DNA of 64,000 bases from JBAVVD01 sp049697115 (GTDB taxonomy: Bacteria > Acidobacteriota > Aminicenantia > Aminicenantales > UBA4085), in NCBI GenBank assembly GCA_049697115.1, contig JBAVVD010000048.1:27575-91574 (forward strand), in the 5' to 3' direction. A model generated the notes under the pieces. That model had not been told where the DNA came from and did no database searches. It saw only the letters and a program-made list of their open reading frames with translations. Made by a program: the position numbers and the translations under genes. This document shows positions 21,874 through 31,161 of this stretch, one piece after another. The number at the start of each line of letters is the position of its first letter. Positions within the stretch are counted from its first letter, which is position 1.

Positions 21874-23280
21874 ATGAGTCTATTATACTGGCTGATTCTT
21901 GGCGGCGCTATTGTCGTATTATTCCTCATTATTTTCTTTATCATAGCCAAGCAGTACAAGAAAGTGGGCCCCAATGAAGCCCTTATCATCTCCGGGGGAA
22001 GAAAACGAACGGTCGTTGAACCTGACGGGACAAAGAGAAAAGTGGGGTACCGCTATCGCCTGGGCGGAGGAACTTTTGTTCTACCGTTCATCGAGACGGT
22101 GGATATCCTCCCTATGGAGGTTATCTCCCTGACTATAAAAACACCCGAAGTGCTCACGCACGGCGGAGTTCCAATTATGGCTGAAGGCACAGCTCAGATC
22201 AAAATTGATCCCAAGGATTGGGCCATTCGCATTGCGTCTGAACAGTTCCTCAGCATCGGAAAAGAAGGGATCCGTGATGTGGCGATCAGCGTCCTTGAGG
22301 GAAAAATGCGTGAAGTCATCGGCACGATGACTGTTGAAGAAATCTACAGGGGAAGACAGGAATTTTCCTCCAGGCTCATCGAAGCCGTGCGCGGAGATTT
22401 CTCCCGAATGGGCTTGCTCATACTCTCATTCTCCCTGAAAGATATCGGCGACACCCAAGGATATATCGATGCTCTCAGCCGACCTCTCATATCCGCGGCC
22501 AAGCGTGATGCCGCTATCGCTGAAGCGGAGACACAAAAGGAATCCATCATCAAATCCTCACAGGCACGGAAAGAAGGAGAGGTGGCCCGACTGGCGGCCG
22601 AAGCCCTGATCGCTAAAGCCCAATGGGAAAACGAAGGCAAAAAGGCCGAATCCCAGGTCCTCGTGAACCAGAAAAAAGCTCAGGCCGATTACTCTTATGA
22701 ACTGGAGCGCTTCAAGATGAGTCAGGAAATAAAAAAAGAAGAGGCGAAAGTCCAGCTGATTGAAAAGGAACAGTCCATCAAAATTGAAGAGCTGGAGATC
22801 TCCCGTAAAGAGAAAGAACTTGAGGCTAATGTTTTAAAGCCTTCGGATGCCCGAAAATACCAAATCAAGGCCGAAGCCGATGCTGAAGAATACCGCATCC
22901 AGGCCGAGGCCAAGGGAAAGGCAGAGGCCCTGAAGCTTGAAGGCCTGGCTGAAGCCGAGCAATTGAAACAAAAAGGCTTCGCCGAAGCCGAAGCGATGCT
23001 TAAAAAGTCTCAGGCCTGGCAAAAATACAACCAGGCCGCCATTGCGGAAATATACATCAAAGCTCTCCCGGAACTGGCCAGAGCCGTCTCTGAACCCCTG
23101 TCGAAAGTGGAGAAAATCGTTGTCGTCAGCGGAGAGAAGAGCCTGGGGACGACAAAAATCACCGGCCAGGTGGCAGAGATCTTGGCGCAGATGCCCGAGA
23201 TTGTTAAGGCTCTTTCCGGCGTGGACTTGAAGAAGATTCTCAAAGGGAAATTCGCGCCAGAAGAAAAAGAAGAGAAATAA
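21874..23280 (+). CDS. flotillin-like SPFH-domain protein
   Basis: A 468-residue membrane scaffold. It has one N-terminal TM helix (LLYWLILGGAIVVLFLIIFFIIA), an SPFH/band-7 domain (about 33-200; YKKVGPNEALIISGGRKRTV is the flotillin start) and a long alanine- and glutamate-rich coiled coil (about 200-400) with AEAETQKE and AKGKAEALKLEGLAEAE. The conserved C-terminal LPELARAVSEPLSKVEKIVVV follows. Flotillins oligomerise in membrane microdomains. AAGGAGG lies seven bases before ATG. It precedes the aminotransferase fusion by 27 bases. Confidence 0.92.
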   Translation: MSLLYWLILGGAIVVLFLIIFFIIAKQYKKVGPNEALIISGGRKRTVVEPDGTKRKVGYRYRLGGGTFVLPFIETVDILPMEVISLTIKTPEVLTHGGVPIMAEGTAQIKIDPKDWAIRIASEQFLSIGKEGIRDVAISVLEGKMREVIGTMTVEEIYRGRQEFSSRLIEAVRGDFSRMGLLILSFSLKDIGDTQGYIDALSRPLISAAKRDAAIAEAETQKESIIKSSQARKEGEVARLAAEALIAKAQWENEGKKAESQVLVNQKKAQADYSYELERFKMSQEIKKEEAKVQLIEKEQSIKIEELEISRKEKELEANVLKPSDARKYQIKAEADAEEYRIQAEAKGKAEALKLEGLAEAEQLKQKGFAEAEAMLKKSQAWQKYNQAAIAEIYIKALPELARAVSEPLSKVEKIVVVSGEKSLGTTKITGQVAEILAQMPEIVKALSGVDLKKILKGKFAPEEKEEK

Positions 23281-23307
23281 TCCACTGGCAGGGAAAAAAG
23301 GGAAGTC

Positions 23308-25656
23308 ATGATCTCAGAAAAAGCAAGCCAAATCGGCACATCTCCGACTCTGAAAATTGCATCAAAAGCCAAGGCTATGAAGGCCGAGGGCATCGACATT
23401 GTGGACCTCAGCGTGGGGGAGCCGGATTTCCCGACTCCGGAAAACGTGAAAGCTGCGGGGATTAAGGCGATCGAACAGAACTACACAAAATATACGGAAA
23501 ATGAAGGAATCCCCCCACTCAAAAAGGCGATCATAGACCGGCTCAGGGAAGACTTCGGGCTGAGCTATAAGCCCAATGAAATCATCGTCTCCACAGGAGC
23601 TAAAAGCTCTCTATTCCATCTCATTCAGGCTCTCGTCAATGAGGATGAAGAAGTCATCATTCCTGCTCCTTACTGGGTCTCCTATCCTCACTTGGTGACC
23701 CTGGCCAAGGGCAAAACTGTGATACTGCCGACCAAAGAGGAAAACGGATTCCTCCTGACGGCGGAGCAGCTGAGAGCCGCCATATCGCCGTCCACCAAGG
23801 CCCTGATCCTGAATAATCCATCAAACCCGACCGGCGCCGCCTACAAGAGGGAGGAACTGGAAGCTCTGGCCGAGGTTATCCGCGAGGAAGACATCTATGT
23901 CATGGCCGACGAAATATACGCCAAACTGGTCTACGACAATTTTCCTTTCGTCAGCATTGCTTCCCTGGGTGAAGATATTCAGAGAAAAAGCATCCTCATC
24001 AGCGGCGTCTCCAAGTCGTACTCCATGACGGGATGGAGAATTGGATTTGCTGCGGGCCCGGCGGAAATCATCAGCGGCATGTCAAAAATTCAGAGCCATA
24101 CCACATCCAATCCGGTATCCATTTCTCAAAAAGCCAGCCTGGAAGCCCTGGTCGGCCCCCAGCATGAAATTTCCAAAATGGTCTCTGAATTCCAGAGAAG
24201 GCGGAACTACGTCCTGATGAGACTCCAATCCATCCCTCAGATCTCCTGTTTCAAGCCTCAAGGGGCGTTCTATACATTTCCAAATGTCCGTGCCTACTAT
24301 GAAAAAGAATTCAACGGCATTCAAATCCGCAACTCCTATGGGATGGCCTATTACCTGCTCAAAGAGGCCAAGGTCGCCATCGTTCCGGGCGACTCCTTTG
24401 GGGCGGACAATTATATCCGCATCTCCTATGCGACCTCTATGGAAAATCTGGAAAAGGGGATGGAAAGGATTACAAAGGCCCTGTCCCAGCTAACCACAGC
24501 GAAAAAGGTCCAGCGCATCGCCCTGAACAATGCGGTCACCCGCGTGAAGAAATCCATCCCTGTGGAAGCCTCGATCGACATTAAAATCAGGGACGGTCTT
24601 GTCGCCGAAGCCGAGGGAATTCTCGGTTTTGAAAAATATTTTGAATGGAACGCCAATATCAACGGACTGATTGTCCAGCTTCGAACCAATGTGCCGCATC
24701 TCTATGATTTCTGGATGGAAAACTGGTTTCCGGCACAACTTGAGTCCGGCCTGGAGCCTCACGGCATCATCTATGCCGTGGACGGCATCCCGGGACGTGA
24801 ACCGCGCGCATTTTACAACACAGAGACCAAGACCGGCGTTATCTTTAACAGCGATAACTACGGCCCCCTGCGCAGCCTGGCGCTGGGCCTGGTCATGGAT
24901 GCCTCCGAAAGGCTTTTCGGCGTCCACGCGATTCGAGGAATGTCTGTCGATAGGGGAGGAAGCGGACTGGTTTTAATCGGGGCTCCAGGAACAAAAAAAA
25001 CCGAGCTTTTCTTCGAACTGCTGCAAGATCCCGAATTTCGTTTTCATTCGAATGACATCGTCTTTGTGCGGCCGTCCGGCAAGACGTTCTCTGCCGACAA
25101 TGTCGAACGCAAAGCCTATATGCCGACAAATACCGTCGTATTGTATCCGCGTCTGGCGTCCCTATTCGACCACAGCAAAGGCGAAAATATCATTACCCAC
25201 AAAGAGGAATGCCGGGATGCGGAATGCCAGCGCCAGGAAGACTGCCGTTTGGACCGAGGTTCCCCTTTCTGTTACAGAGCCTCAAAGGTCGCCCATTCAA
25301 TGCTCGACCCAAACTGGATTGGAGGCCCTGAAGCTCATGTCCGACATTCGGTCCTTCGCTGGGTCTTTCTCCTGCGCAACGATGCGATTTCCCCTCCGAT
25401 CGAGAGAGTCAACGAAGAAGACGCACTGCGTATTCTGGAAGCCGGCGAAAGTCCGGGATTAAAAAAGGAAATCAATGTCTCAAAAGCCCAGCCTTTTTTC
25501 AATCCTCATCTTCTCTTGACGACTCCTGAACGTCTGGAACTCCAGAAGGCCTTCTTCCAGAAGCTCCTTCACAGCGCCAGTTTCTTTCTCTTCAACAGTG
25601 GAGCGGCCGGAGCGGACCAAATCAGGCAGGTCATACGGGGCGAGATAAAATTATAG
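23308..25656 (+). CDS. aspartate aminotransferase fused to an HPr-kinase-like domain
   Basis: A single 782-residue frame. Residues 1-395 are a class I aminotransferase: VDLSVGEPDFPTP, NNPSNPTGAAY, VMADEIYAKLVY, and the PLP lysine K236 in SGVSKSYSMTGWRIGF, ending RISYATSMENLEKGMERI. Residues about 400-782 are a second domain: FGVHAIRGMSVDRGGSGLV leads to the P-loop GAPGTKKTELFFELL (557-571), then FHSNDIVFVR. That order of a His-containing beta-strand, P-loop and D-x-V is the HPr kinase/PEP-carboxykinase fold. A cysteine cluster (EECRDAECQRQEDC ... PFC) lies in a loop near 630-655. The frame is continuous with no stop or second start of note between domains. AGTCATG-type weak ribosome site. What the kinase-like part phosphorylates is unknown. 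Confidence 0.85.
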   Translation: MISEKASQIGTSPTLKIASKAKAMKAEGIDIVDLSVGEPDFPTPENVKAAGIKAIEQNYTKYTENEGIPPLKKAIIDRLREDFGLSYKPNEIIVSTGAKSSLFHLIQALVNEDEEVIIPAPYWVSYPHLVTLAKGKTVILPTKEENGFLLTAEQLRAAISPSTKALILNNPSNPTGAAYKREELEALAEVIREEDIYVMADEIYAKLVYDNFPFVSIASLGEDIQRKSILISGVSKSYSMTGWRIGFAAGPAEIISGMSKIQSHTTSNPVSISQKASLEALVGPQHEISKMVSEFQRRRNYVLMRLQSIPQISCFKPQGAFYTFPNVRAYYEKEFNGIQIRNSYGMAYYLLKEAKVAIVPGDSFGADNYIRISYATSMENLEKGMERITKALSQLTTAKKVQRIALNNAVTRVKKSIPVEASIDIKIRDGLVAEAEGILGFEKYFEWNANINGLIVQLRTNVPHLYDFWMENWFPAQLESGLEPHGIIYAVDGIPGREPRAFYNTETKTGVIFNSDNYGPLRSLALGLVMDASERLFGVHAIRGMSVDRGGSGLVLIGAPGTKKTELFFELLQDPEFRFHSNDIVFVRPSGKTFSADNVERKAYMPTNTVVLYPRLASLFDHSKGENIITHKEECRDAECQRQEDCRLDRGSPFCYRASKVAHSMLDPNWIGGPEAHVRHSVLRWVFLLRNDAISPPIERVNEEDALRILEAGESPGLKKEINVSKAQPFFNPHLLLTTPERLELQKAFFQKLLHSASFFLFNSGAAGADQIRQVIRGEIKL

Positions 25657-25672
25657 CCCTCCCATGGACTGT

Positions 25673-26239
25673 TTAAGGATTTTCCAGCCGGATCTCTATC
25701 TCCTGGACGATTAAATGAATCAGCAGAAGATGGACCTCCTGAATTCGAGGAGTTTCACCGGAAGGAAGATCCAGAAGATAATCGGATAAAGGAGCCGCCT
25801 TCCCCCCTCCTTTTCCCGTCAAGGTAATTGTGGTCATCTTTTTCTGCTTTGCCGACTGCAATGCCTGAATGACATTGGGTGAGTTCCCGCTCGTTGTCAG
25901 GGCCAGAGCCACATCCCCGGACTCTCCGAGCGCTTCGACCTGCCGGCTGAAAATGGAGTCAAAAGAAGTGTCGTTTCCTATAGAGGTCAAAATCGATGTG
26001 TCTGTAGTCAGAGCAATGGCCTTCAGCGGAGGCCGGTTGATCAAAAATTTATTAACCATCTCTGAAGCAAAATGCTGGGCTTCGGCGGCGCTCCCTCCGT
26101 TTCCGAAGACAAGGATTTTATGGCCGGCTTTCAGACTGTCCGTGATCGCCTGGATGGCCTGCATGAAAACCGCGCCTCGGGTTGAGAAAAACTCATCGCC
26201 GATCCGCCTCAGTTCAGCGACGACGTCCTTATAGTTCAT
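25673..26239 (-). CDS. gmhA: D-sedoheptulose-7-phosphate isomerase
   Basis: First step of heptose synthesis for lipopolysaccharide. A 188-residue single SIS domain: ILVFGNGGSAAEAQHFASEMVNKF, ALTTDTSILTSIGNDTSFD and ALTTSGNSPNVIQAL, with a late VHLLLIHLIVQEIE. Length and motifs fit GmhA. GAAGGAGG-like sequence (AAGGAGGGAAGAAG) precedes the ATG. Converges on the fusion gene with only 16 bases between stops. Confidence 0.93.
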   Translation of the reverse strand: MNYKDVVAELRRIGDEFFSTRGAVFMQAIQAITDSLKAGHKILVFGNGGSAAEAQHFASEMVNKFLINRPPLKAIALTTDTSILTSIGNDTSFDSIFSRQVEALGESGDVALALTTSGNSPNVIQALQSAKQKKMTTITLTGKGGGKAAPLSDYLLDLPSGETPRIQEVHLLLIHLIVQEIEIRLENP

Positions 26240-26272
26240 CTTCTTCCCTCCTTTCGGAAGAATCCCCTGGCT

Positions 26273-26977
26273 TCATTTCTCCAGCCCGGACTGGATTTCA
26301 CTTTTCACTCTTTCTATTAGCTCCGGAAGATTTTCCGGATGATAGCCCTTGGCAGGTATGGGCGGATGAAAAGTCACCAGAATTTTTCCTTTTTTGACAA
26401 AAAAGCTCCCTCTGGGCATGAGCTCATAAGTCCCCTGGATAGAAACCGGCACGATGGGCGCCTGGCTCTGAAGGGCCAGTAAAAATCCCCCGCGCTTAAA
26501 CGGCTGGATGCGGCCGTCACGGCTGCGTGTCCCTTCAGGAAAAATCAAGAATGAACAGACTTCTTTTTTCATCATTCGGGCCGCTTTTTCAATACTGGCC
26601 TTCCCTCCCTTGAATCTTCTTCGATCGACAGGAATGAAGCCGACCAGCCTCATAGTCTGTCCGATGATCGGCACTCTGAATGCTTCCTTTTTCAAGAGCA
26701 CTCGGACCGTTTGCGGAATCAGCATAAAGAGGAGAGGGCCGTCCATAAAGCTCAGGTGATTGGCCATAAAAACATAAGAAGTCTTCTTCTCGATTTGCGC
26801 CGCACCCCGAACTTCAAGTTGAAGACCCAGGATTCTCTGGGAAAGATGCATGGCCCATTTGCCGATGGCGAAAAAGGGGCTTCGGATCCTGAAAGGGTAA
26901 CAAAAGAGGAGAAGAGGACAGAGCAAAAGGGTCAGAAAAAGATATATCAAAAAAAGCGAAATCGTCCTCACCGGCAT
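26273..26977 (-). CDS. plsC: 1-acyl-sn-glycerol-3-phosphate acyltransferase
   Basis: Makes phosphatidic acid at the inner membrane. 234 residues with an N-terminal membrane helix. Acyltransferase block 1 is FMANHLSFMDGPLLF (H-x4-D), block 2 is FIPVDRRRFKGGKAS and block 3 is FLIFPEGTRSRDG. 32 bases upstream of gmhA on the same strand. It is probably transcribed with the pilin genes upstream or from its own promoter. Confidence 0.92.
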   Translation of the reverse strand: MPVRTISLFLIYLFLTLLLCPLLLFCYPFRIRSPFFAIGKWAMHLSQRILGLQLEVRGAAQIEKKTSYVFMANHLSFMDGPLLFMLIPQTVRVLLKKEAFRVPIIGQTMRLVGFIPVDRRRFKGGKASIEKAARMMKKEVCSFLIFPEGTRSRDGRIQPFKRGGFLLALQSQAPIVPVSIQGTYELMPRGSFFVKKGKILVTFHPPIPAKGYHPENLPELIERVKSEIQSGLEK

Positions 26978-27043
26978 TTTTGTGCATTATACTACAAAGG
27001 CGGGGCAGACAGAAATTTCTTTGAAAAATGCTGGGGCTACGTC

Positions 27044-27577
27044 TTAAGAACCGGATTGAGCGGCCCGCGGCGCATGAATCCACTGTCCATTCCACTGGAT
27101 CAAGTCTTTTCTGAAATCCAGAATGGAATTCAGAGGATAAAAGTCCTGGGGATTCTCCCTGTCATAAATAAATCCCTCATCCAGCCCATCGCTTCCCAGG
27201 GATTGGATCAGATAATCATCATCCCCAACGTCGCCGATTTCGATCCCAAATTCTCCGGATACGGCCGTGCCGGTCCATACCCGCAGCGCATTTCCCCATT
27301 GGTCATTAATGGGGATGGCCTTGATATGGAAAGGAGCAAGGTCTCTTAAAAACTGATTTCCCGGCGTAATGGCCCCCTCCGGATTGGTGGGCGCAACGCC
27401 GACATCCGAAAGATAGAGAGTGATGGACTTGGCCAGGCTGTGGATATCATACATTGTCCCTTTCTGCCTCGCTTTCTGCATGGACTCTTTGAAAATGGGA
27501 AGAACAATGGAGACAAGGATGCCTATGACGGCTATCACTATAAGAACTTCAATCAGCGTGAATCCCCTCTTCTTCAT
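27044..27577 (-). CDS. type IV prepilin / GspG-like pseudopilin
   Basis: A 177-residue prepilin. The start at 27577 gives MKKRGFTLIEVLIVIAVIG, with a prepilin peptidase site after KKRG and the conserved Glu at +5. The globular part has DQWGNALRVWTG and GDVGDDDYLIQSLGSDG, which match the major-pseudopilin (GspG) core with its calcium-site region. It is closely related to the pilin gene next door (same DQWGN, DDDYLI and C-terminal RCPRA/HAPRA pattern), so the pair arose by duplication. Confidence 0.9.
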   Translation of the reverse strand: MKKRGFTLIEVLIVIAVIGILVSIVLPIFKESMQKARQKGTMYDIHSLAKSITLYLSDVGVAPTNPEGAITPGNQFLRDLAPFHIKAIPINDQWGNALRVWTGTAVSGEFGIEIGDVGDDDYLIQSLGSDGLDEGFIYDRENPQDFYPLNSILDFRKDLIQWNGQWIHAPRAAQSGS

Positions 27578-27641
27578 TTTATCCTCTTCAGTGAACAACC
27601 GCTCTCTATAACTCGACCTCAAGACTGGAAAGGCCTGAGAA

Positions 27642-27675
27642 AATGGGCGATACAGTGTGACCCGTATCGCCCATT
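27642..27675 (-). terminator. intrinsic terminator or attenuator after the main pilin gene
   Basis: A perfect 12-bp stem (27642-27653 with 27664-27675, AATGGGCGATAC/GTATCGCCCATT) with a 10-base loop lies between the two prepilin genes. On the minus strand it is followed by TTTCTC. It would stop most transcripts after the first pilin, so the second is made in smaller amount. Confidence 0.7.
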
Positions 27676-27700
27676 CAAGGCTTTGCTAAATGGCTAGAAC

Positions 27701-28234
27701 TTAGGATCCCGTAGCGCCTGCTCTCGGACAGCGAATGAAGGAGCCGTTGCAATTGATTAAATCTTTTTCGAAATCCGCTGCCGCGGATATCGTGTACAAA
27801 CCCACATCAGGATTGGCTGGATCGTAGCTCCATGATTCCAGCACTCCGCCTCGACCATAGGATGAGATCAGATAATCATCATCCACAGAGCCGGTCACTC
27901 CATAATTCCCGTCACAATCGGTGCCCGTATAGACCATGAAGCTGTTCCCCCACTGGTCTGAAGAGGGAAGAACTTTAATGTAAAACGGGGAAAGGGCCGT
28001 CTTCATAGCGGCGGTGATTGCACCATTATTAGCGGGCGGGGTGGCTTTGTCTGAAATGTAGTCCGCCAATGTGCTGGCAATCGTGTTGATGTCCTTCTGA
28101 GTCCCTCTGACCTTGGCTTTCTGAAGAGCATTCATGGCATTCGGAATAAGCAGTGCCGCCAGAATGCCGATGATCGCTACAACGATGAGCAACTCAATCA
28201 GTGTGAATCCTTTTTCCTTCTTTAACTTTAACAT
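27701..28234 (-). CDS. major type IV pilin / GspG-like prepilin
   Basis: A 177-residue prepilin: MLKLKKEKGFTLIELLIVV, with the cleavage site after EKG and Glu at +5. Its hydrophobic helix (LIVVAIIGILAALLIPNAM) anchors the pilus core, and the globular part has DQWGNSFMVYTG and DDDYLISSYG. GGAGG is seven bases before ATG (AAAAAGGAGGTTTTT). The sigma-54 promoter upstream, the terminator after it and its position at the end of pilBTC-SR suggest it is the main structural pilin. Confidence 0.9.
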   Translation of the reverse strand: MLKLKKEKGFTLIELLIVVAIIGILAALLIPNAMNALQKAKVRGTQKDINTIASTLADYISDKATPPANNGAITAAMKTALSPFYIKVLPSSDQWGNSFMVYTGTDCDGNYGVTGSVDDDYLISSYGRGGVLESWSYDPANPDVGLYTISAAADFEKDLINCNGSFIRCPRAGATGS

Positions 28235-28319
28235 AAAAACCTCCTTTTTCCTTATTGATGGTTAATTATCTAATAAGGAATTAAAATTTTTATCTAGTGC
28301 CATTAGGCAATAATAATTT

Positions 28320-28335
28320 AGCATATTTTGTGCCA
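28320..28335 (-). promoter_or_regulatory. sigma-54 promoter of the pilin gene
   Basis: Minus strand TGGCACAAAATATGCT: GG and GC doublets are separated by exactly 10 bases, as required for -24/-12 recognition. It lies about 85 bases before the pilin ATG and next to a gene for a sigma-54 activator. Confidence 0.75.
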
Positions 28336-28405
28336 ATTTACAATTTTGCAACTTATTGATAACAAATTAATTATAATAACGTGTCCAAATAATTTACATA
28401 AAAAG

Positions 28406-28441
28406 TGACAATATATGGCGTTTTTATGACAATATGTGTCA
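28406..28441 (-). promoter_or_regulatory. upstream activator site: two TGACAATATRTG copies 21 bp apart
   Basis: TGACAATATATG (28406-28417) and TGACAATATGTG (28427-28438) are spaced by two helical turns. The second is part of a perfect palindrome TGACA-ATATG-TGTCA (28427-28441). It lies about 90 bases upstream of the sigma-54 promoter, the normal place for an enhancer bound by an NtrC-type activator. Confidence 0.6.
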
Positions 28442-28444
28442 CTT

Positions 28445-29863
28445 TTAAGAAAATGCCTTGACTTCACTTCTCGCCTCTCTTCTGAGCACAGTCTTCTTGC
28501 GTGTTTTCATGTTGTACTTATTTACGAGATACCGTAAAGAGCGGTATCTTATCCCTAGTAGGGTCGCTGTTTTTCTCATGTTGCCTCTGGCCGCCACTCT
28601 GGCCTCCTGGATACATTTTTTGGAAATTTCGTCCAGATGAGCCTCGAGTTTGAATCCCGGCTTCAGAAGAGACCGTGTCTCTTCCTGCTTTTTCGTGGCC
28701 AGGATATCCACAGGAAGGCTGGCCGCGGTGATCGTCTCCCTGTCCTCCACGGCCACCAATCGCTCAATCACATTTTCCAGTTCACGGACATTCCCCGGCC
28801 AGGAATAAGACTCAAAAAAGCCGATGACTTCCGGAGTCAGCCTCTTCATTTTGCGATCCATCTTCCGGCAGTGCTTTTGGAGAAAATGAGAGACCAGAAT
28901 CGGGATGTCTTCAACCCTCTTTCTTAAAGGAGGCATTTCGAAAGAAATGACATTCAGCCGGTAAAAAAGCTCTTCCCGGAATTTTCCTTCCTCTATTCTT
29001 TTTTTCAAATCCTGGTTTGTAGCCGCAATGATCCGGACATCCACAGGGATTTCCTCTGTTCCGCCGACTCTCCGGATCTTCCTTTCCTGAAGAACGCGAA
29101 ACAATTTGACTTGAGTCCAGAGGGACATCTCTCCCACCTCATCCAGAAAAAGAGTTCCGGATTGGGCGGCTTCAAACATTCCCCTTTTATCCGAGAGAGC
29201 CCCTGTGAAAGATCCTCTCATGTGGCCGAAGAGCTCGCTCTACAGAAGGTTTTCCGGCAGTGCCGCGCAATTGATGGAGACAAAAGCATTTTCCCGCCGG
29301 TGGCCGGTCACATGGATGGCCCGCGCGGCCATTTCTTTGCCTGTTCCGCTTTCCCCCGTGATGATTACCGTTGAATCGGTGGCCGCAATCTTTTCAATCA
29401 GATTGAAGACGTCTCTCATCACCTTGCTTTTGCCGATCATATTCTCAAAGCTGGACTGATCATTGAGTTTCTTTCTCAAAAAAATATTTTCCTCTTTGAG
29501 CCTCCGCCCCTCCAGGCCATGGGAAACGATTATTTTCAGCTCTTCGATGTCAAAGGGCTTCACGACATAGTCCATGGCTCCGAATTTCAGGGCCTCCACA
29601 GCCTGCTTGATGCTTCCATAGGCCGTGATCATGACGACGGGAATAATCGGCTTCTGTTGCTTGATATGCTTCAAAATTTCCATTCCGTCGACCTGAGGCA
29701 TTTTGATATCACAGATGAGGAGGTCAAAATCCTCTTTGTCAATCAGTTCAAAGACGTTAGGCGAGCCAATGCTCGTCCTGACCCGGAATCCTTCCTTTTT
29801 AAACACGACACTCAACAGGTCAAGGATGCTCTTTTCATCGTCAATGATAAGGATGTTCTCCAT
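28445..29863 (-). pseudogene. pilR: sigma-54 response regulator (PilR-like) with an internal UAG
   Basis: NtrC-family activator: receiver domain (IIDDEKSILDLL, DLLICDIKMPQVDGM with phospho-Asp, VVKPFD), AAA+ domain (ITGESGTGKEM Walker A; GTLFLDEVGEM Walker B; SWPGNVRELENVIERL) and a Fis-type helix-turn-helix (NMRKTATLLGIRYRSL). At 29240-29242 the frame has TAG where the family has Glu: NCAALPENLL-stop-SELFGHMRGSFTGA. The downstream part stays in the same frame, so this is one substitution (GAG to TAG), not a frameshift. UAG ends other genes here, so it is a true stop. The product would be a receiver with half an AAA+ domain; restart at ATG 29219-29221 would give a 258-residue piece without Walker A. 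Confidence 0.88.
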
Positions 29864-29878
29864 TTCTAATTGATTCCT

Positions 29879-31156
29879 TTAGCCTTGCAGTTTATTTCTC
29901 CCGGTTTTCATCGGCAATGTGATGAGGACCTCCGTGCCTTTCTCAAGTTCAGAGGAAACCTGAATTTTTCCCTGATAATCTTCGACGATGCGCTGAATCA
30001 CAGCCATTCCCAGGCCTCTCCCGTCTCCAAACTGAGAATAAAAAGGCTCAAAAATTCTTTCCCTGACTTCTTGGCTCATTCCTTTTCCTGTGTCGGCCAC
30101 TCTCAGTTTGAGTTCATTCATCTTCTCCCGTAGGAAATCGATCGTCAGCACGCCGCCTTCCGGCATGGCCTTGAGCGCATTTTTGGTCAGATTCCAGAAA
30201 ATCTGCCTGAATTGATGGCTGTTTCCATAAAAATATATTCCTGCGGCCTCATAATTCCCTTCAATTCGGTAGCGGCTGTCCAATTCGCCGCTTTTTTGAA
30301 ACATGATCAACGTCTCTTTCAGGACTTCCGAAAGGTTGATCATGGAAAACACATGTTTTTCCGGCGACGCCAGGTCCAAGAACTGTTCAATCGACTGGGA
30401 TGCCCGCTCGGACTCTTTGAGGATGATGCTCATCAAATTCCTCTGTTCTTCATTGAGGGCCAGCTCCTCTTTAAGGACTTGAACCGATCCCGAAATGGCG
30501 GCCAAAGGATTTCTGATTTCATGGGCAATGAGAGCGGAAACCCGTCCCGCCGTGGCCTGATGCTCTTTGATTTCCAGCTCCTTCTGAGCCAGCCGCAGCT
30601 GCTCTCTTGTTTTTTTCAAATTTCCTTCCAAGTAATTGACCAGAAAGGCGATGACGAAAAAGAGCGCCCAGGAGATAAAGATGGTGTAAAAAACGATTCC
30701 CAATGAGAGGTCCATCTCCTGATCGCTGCGGAAGAAAGGGATAATTCCATAATACAATCCGTCGACCAGCAGCCCGAATAATATGGCGGACAGAGAGGCC
30801 ACGAGATAGGTTGTCCGGCCGGAGAGAATAAGGCCGGCGGCGATGATGGCGAACACATAGAGAAAGTATATGCTGCTGGACAATCCGCCGGTGATATAGA
30901 CCAGCGCCGTGATGAGCAGAAGGTCAAAGATAATCTGCATCCCCGCCTGAAAGCCATAATGTTTCTCCCAGACATAAAGTACAAGATAGACAAGGCTCAG
31001 GGCGTAGAACAGCAAAATGATCAGGTAAAAGGGACCGAGGGGGAGAAAAACAGCGGTGGATAATTGGATGATCACCGCTGAAATGAAAAGGGAAGAGACG
31101 ACGAGCAACCGGCACAAAATGAGCCAAAAAACATACCTCTTCTCGACGACTCTCAT
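29879..31156 (-). CDS. pilS: PilS-like sensor histidine kinase
   Basis: A 425-residue kinase with about six N-terminal TM helices (residues 10-175) and no large periplasmic domain, as in PilS. A linker helix follows, then the H-box ALIAHEIRNPLAAISGSVQ and the ATPase N-box FWNLTKNALKAMPEGG, with G boxes ADTGKGM and GDGRGLGMAVI. It should phosphorylate the regulator encoded 15 bases downstream. Membrane-sensed signal, perhaps pilin level, by analogy with PilS. Confidence 0.9.
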   Translation of the reverse strand: MRVVEKRYVFWLILCRLLVVSSLFISAVIIQLSTAVFLPLGPFYLIILLFYALSLVYLVLYVWEKHYGFQAGMQIIFDLLLITALVYITGGLSSSIYFLYVFAIIAAGLILSGRTTYLVASLSAILFGLLVDGLYYGIIPFFRSDQEMDLSLGIVFYTIFISWALFFVIAFLVNYLEGNLKKTREQLRLAQKELEIKEHQATAGRVSALIAHEIRNPLAAISGSVQVLKEELALNEEQRNLMSIILKESERASQSIEQFLDLASPEKHVFSMINLSEVLKETLIMFQKSGELDSRYRIEGNYEAAGIYFYGNSHQFRQIFWNLTKNALKAMPEGGVLTIDFLREKMNELKLRVADTGKGMSQEVRERIFEPFYSQFGDGRGLGMAVIQRIVEDYQGKIQVSSELEKGTEVLITLPMKTGRNKLQG

Positions 31157-31161
31157 TGGCT

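Noticed and set aside
29240..29242. UAG as a reassigned or recoded codon
   Set aside because: UAG ends several intact genes in the window (for example at 25656, 48344 and 50538), so it is used as a stop.
28445..29863. Frameshift as the explanation of the split sigma-54 regulator
   Set aside because: The two halves are in the same frame and join without loss of a residue; only one codon is a stop.
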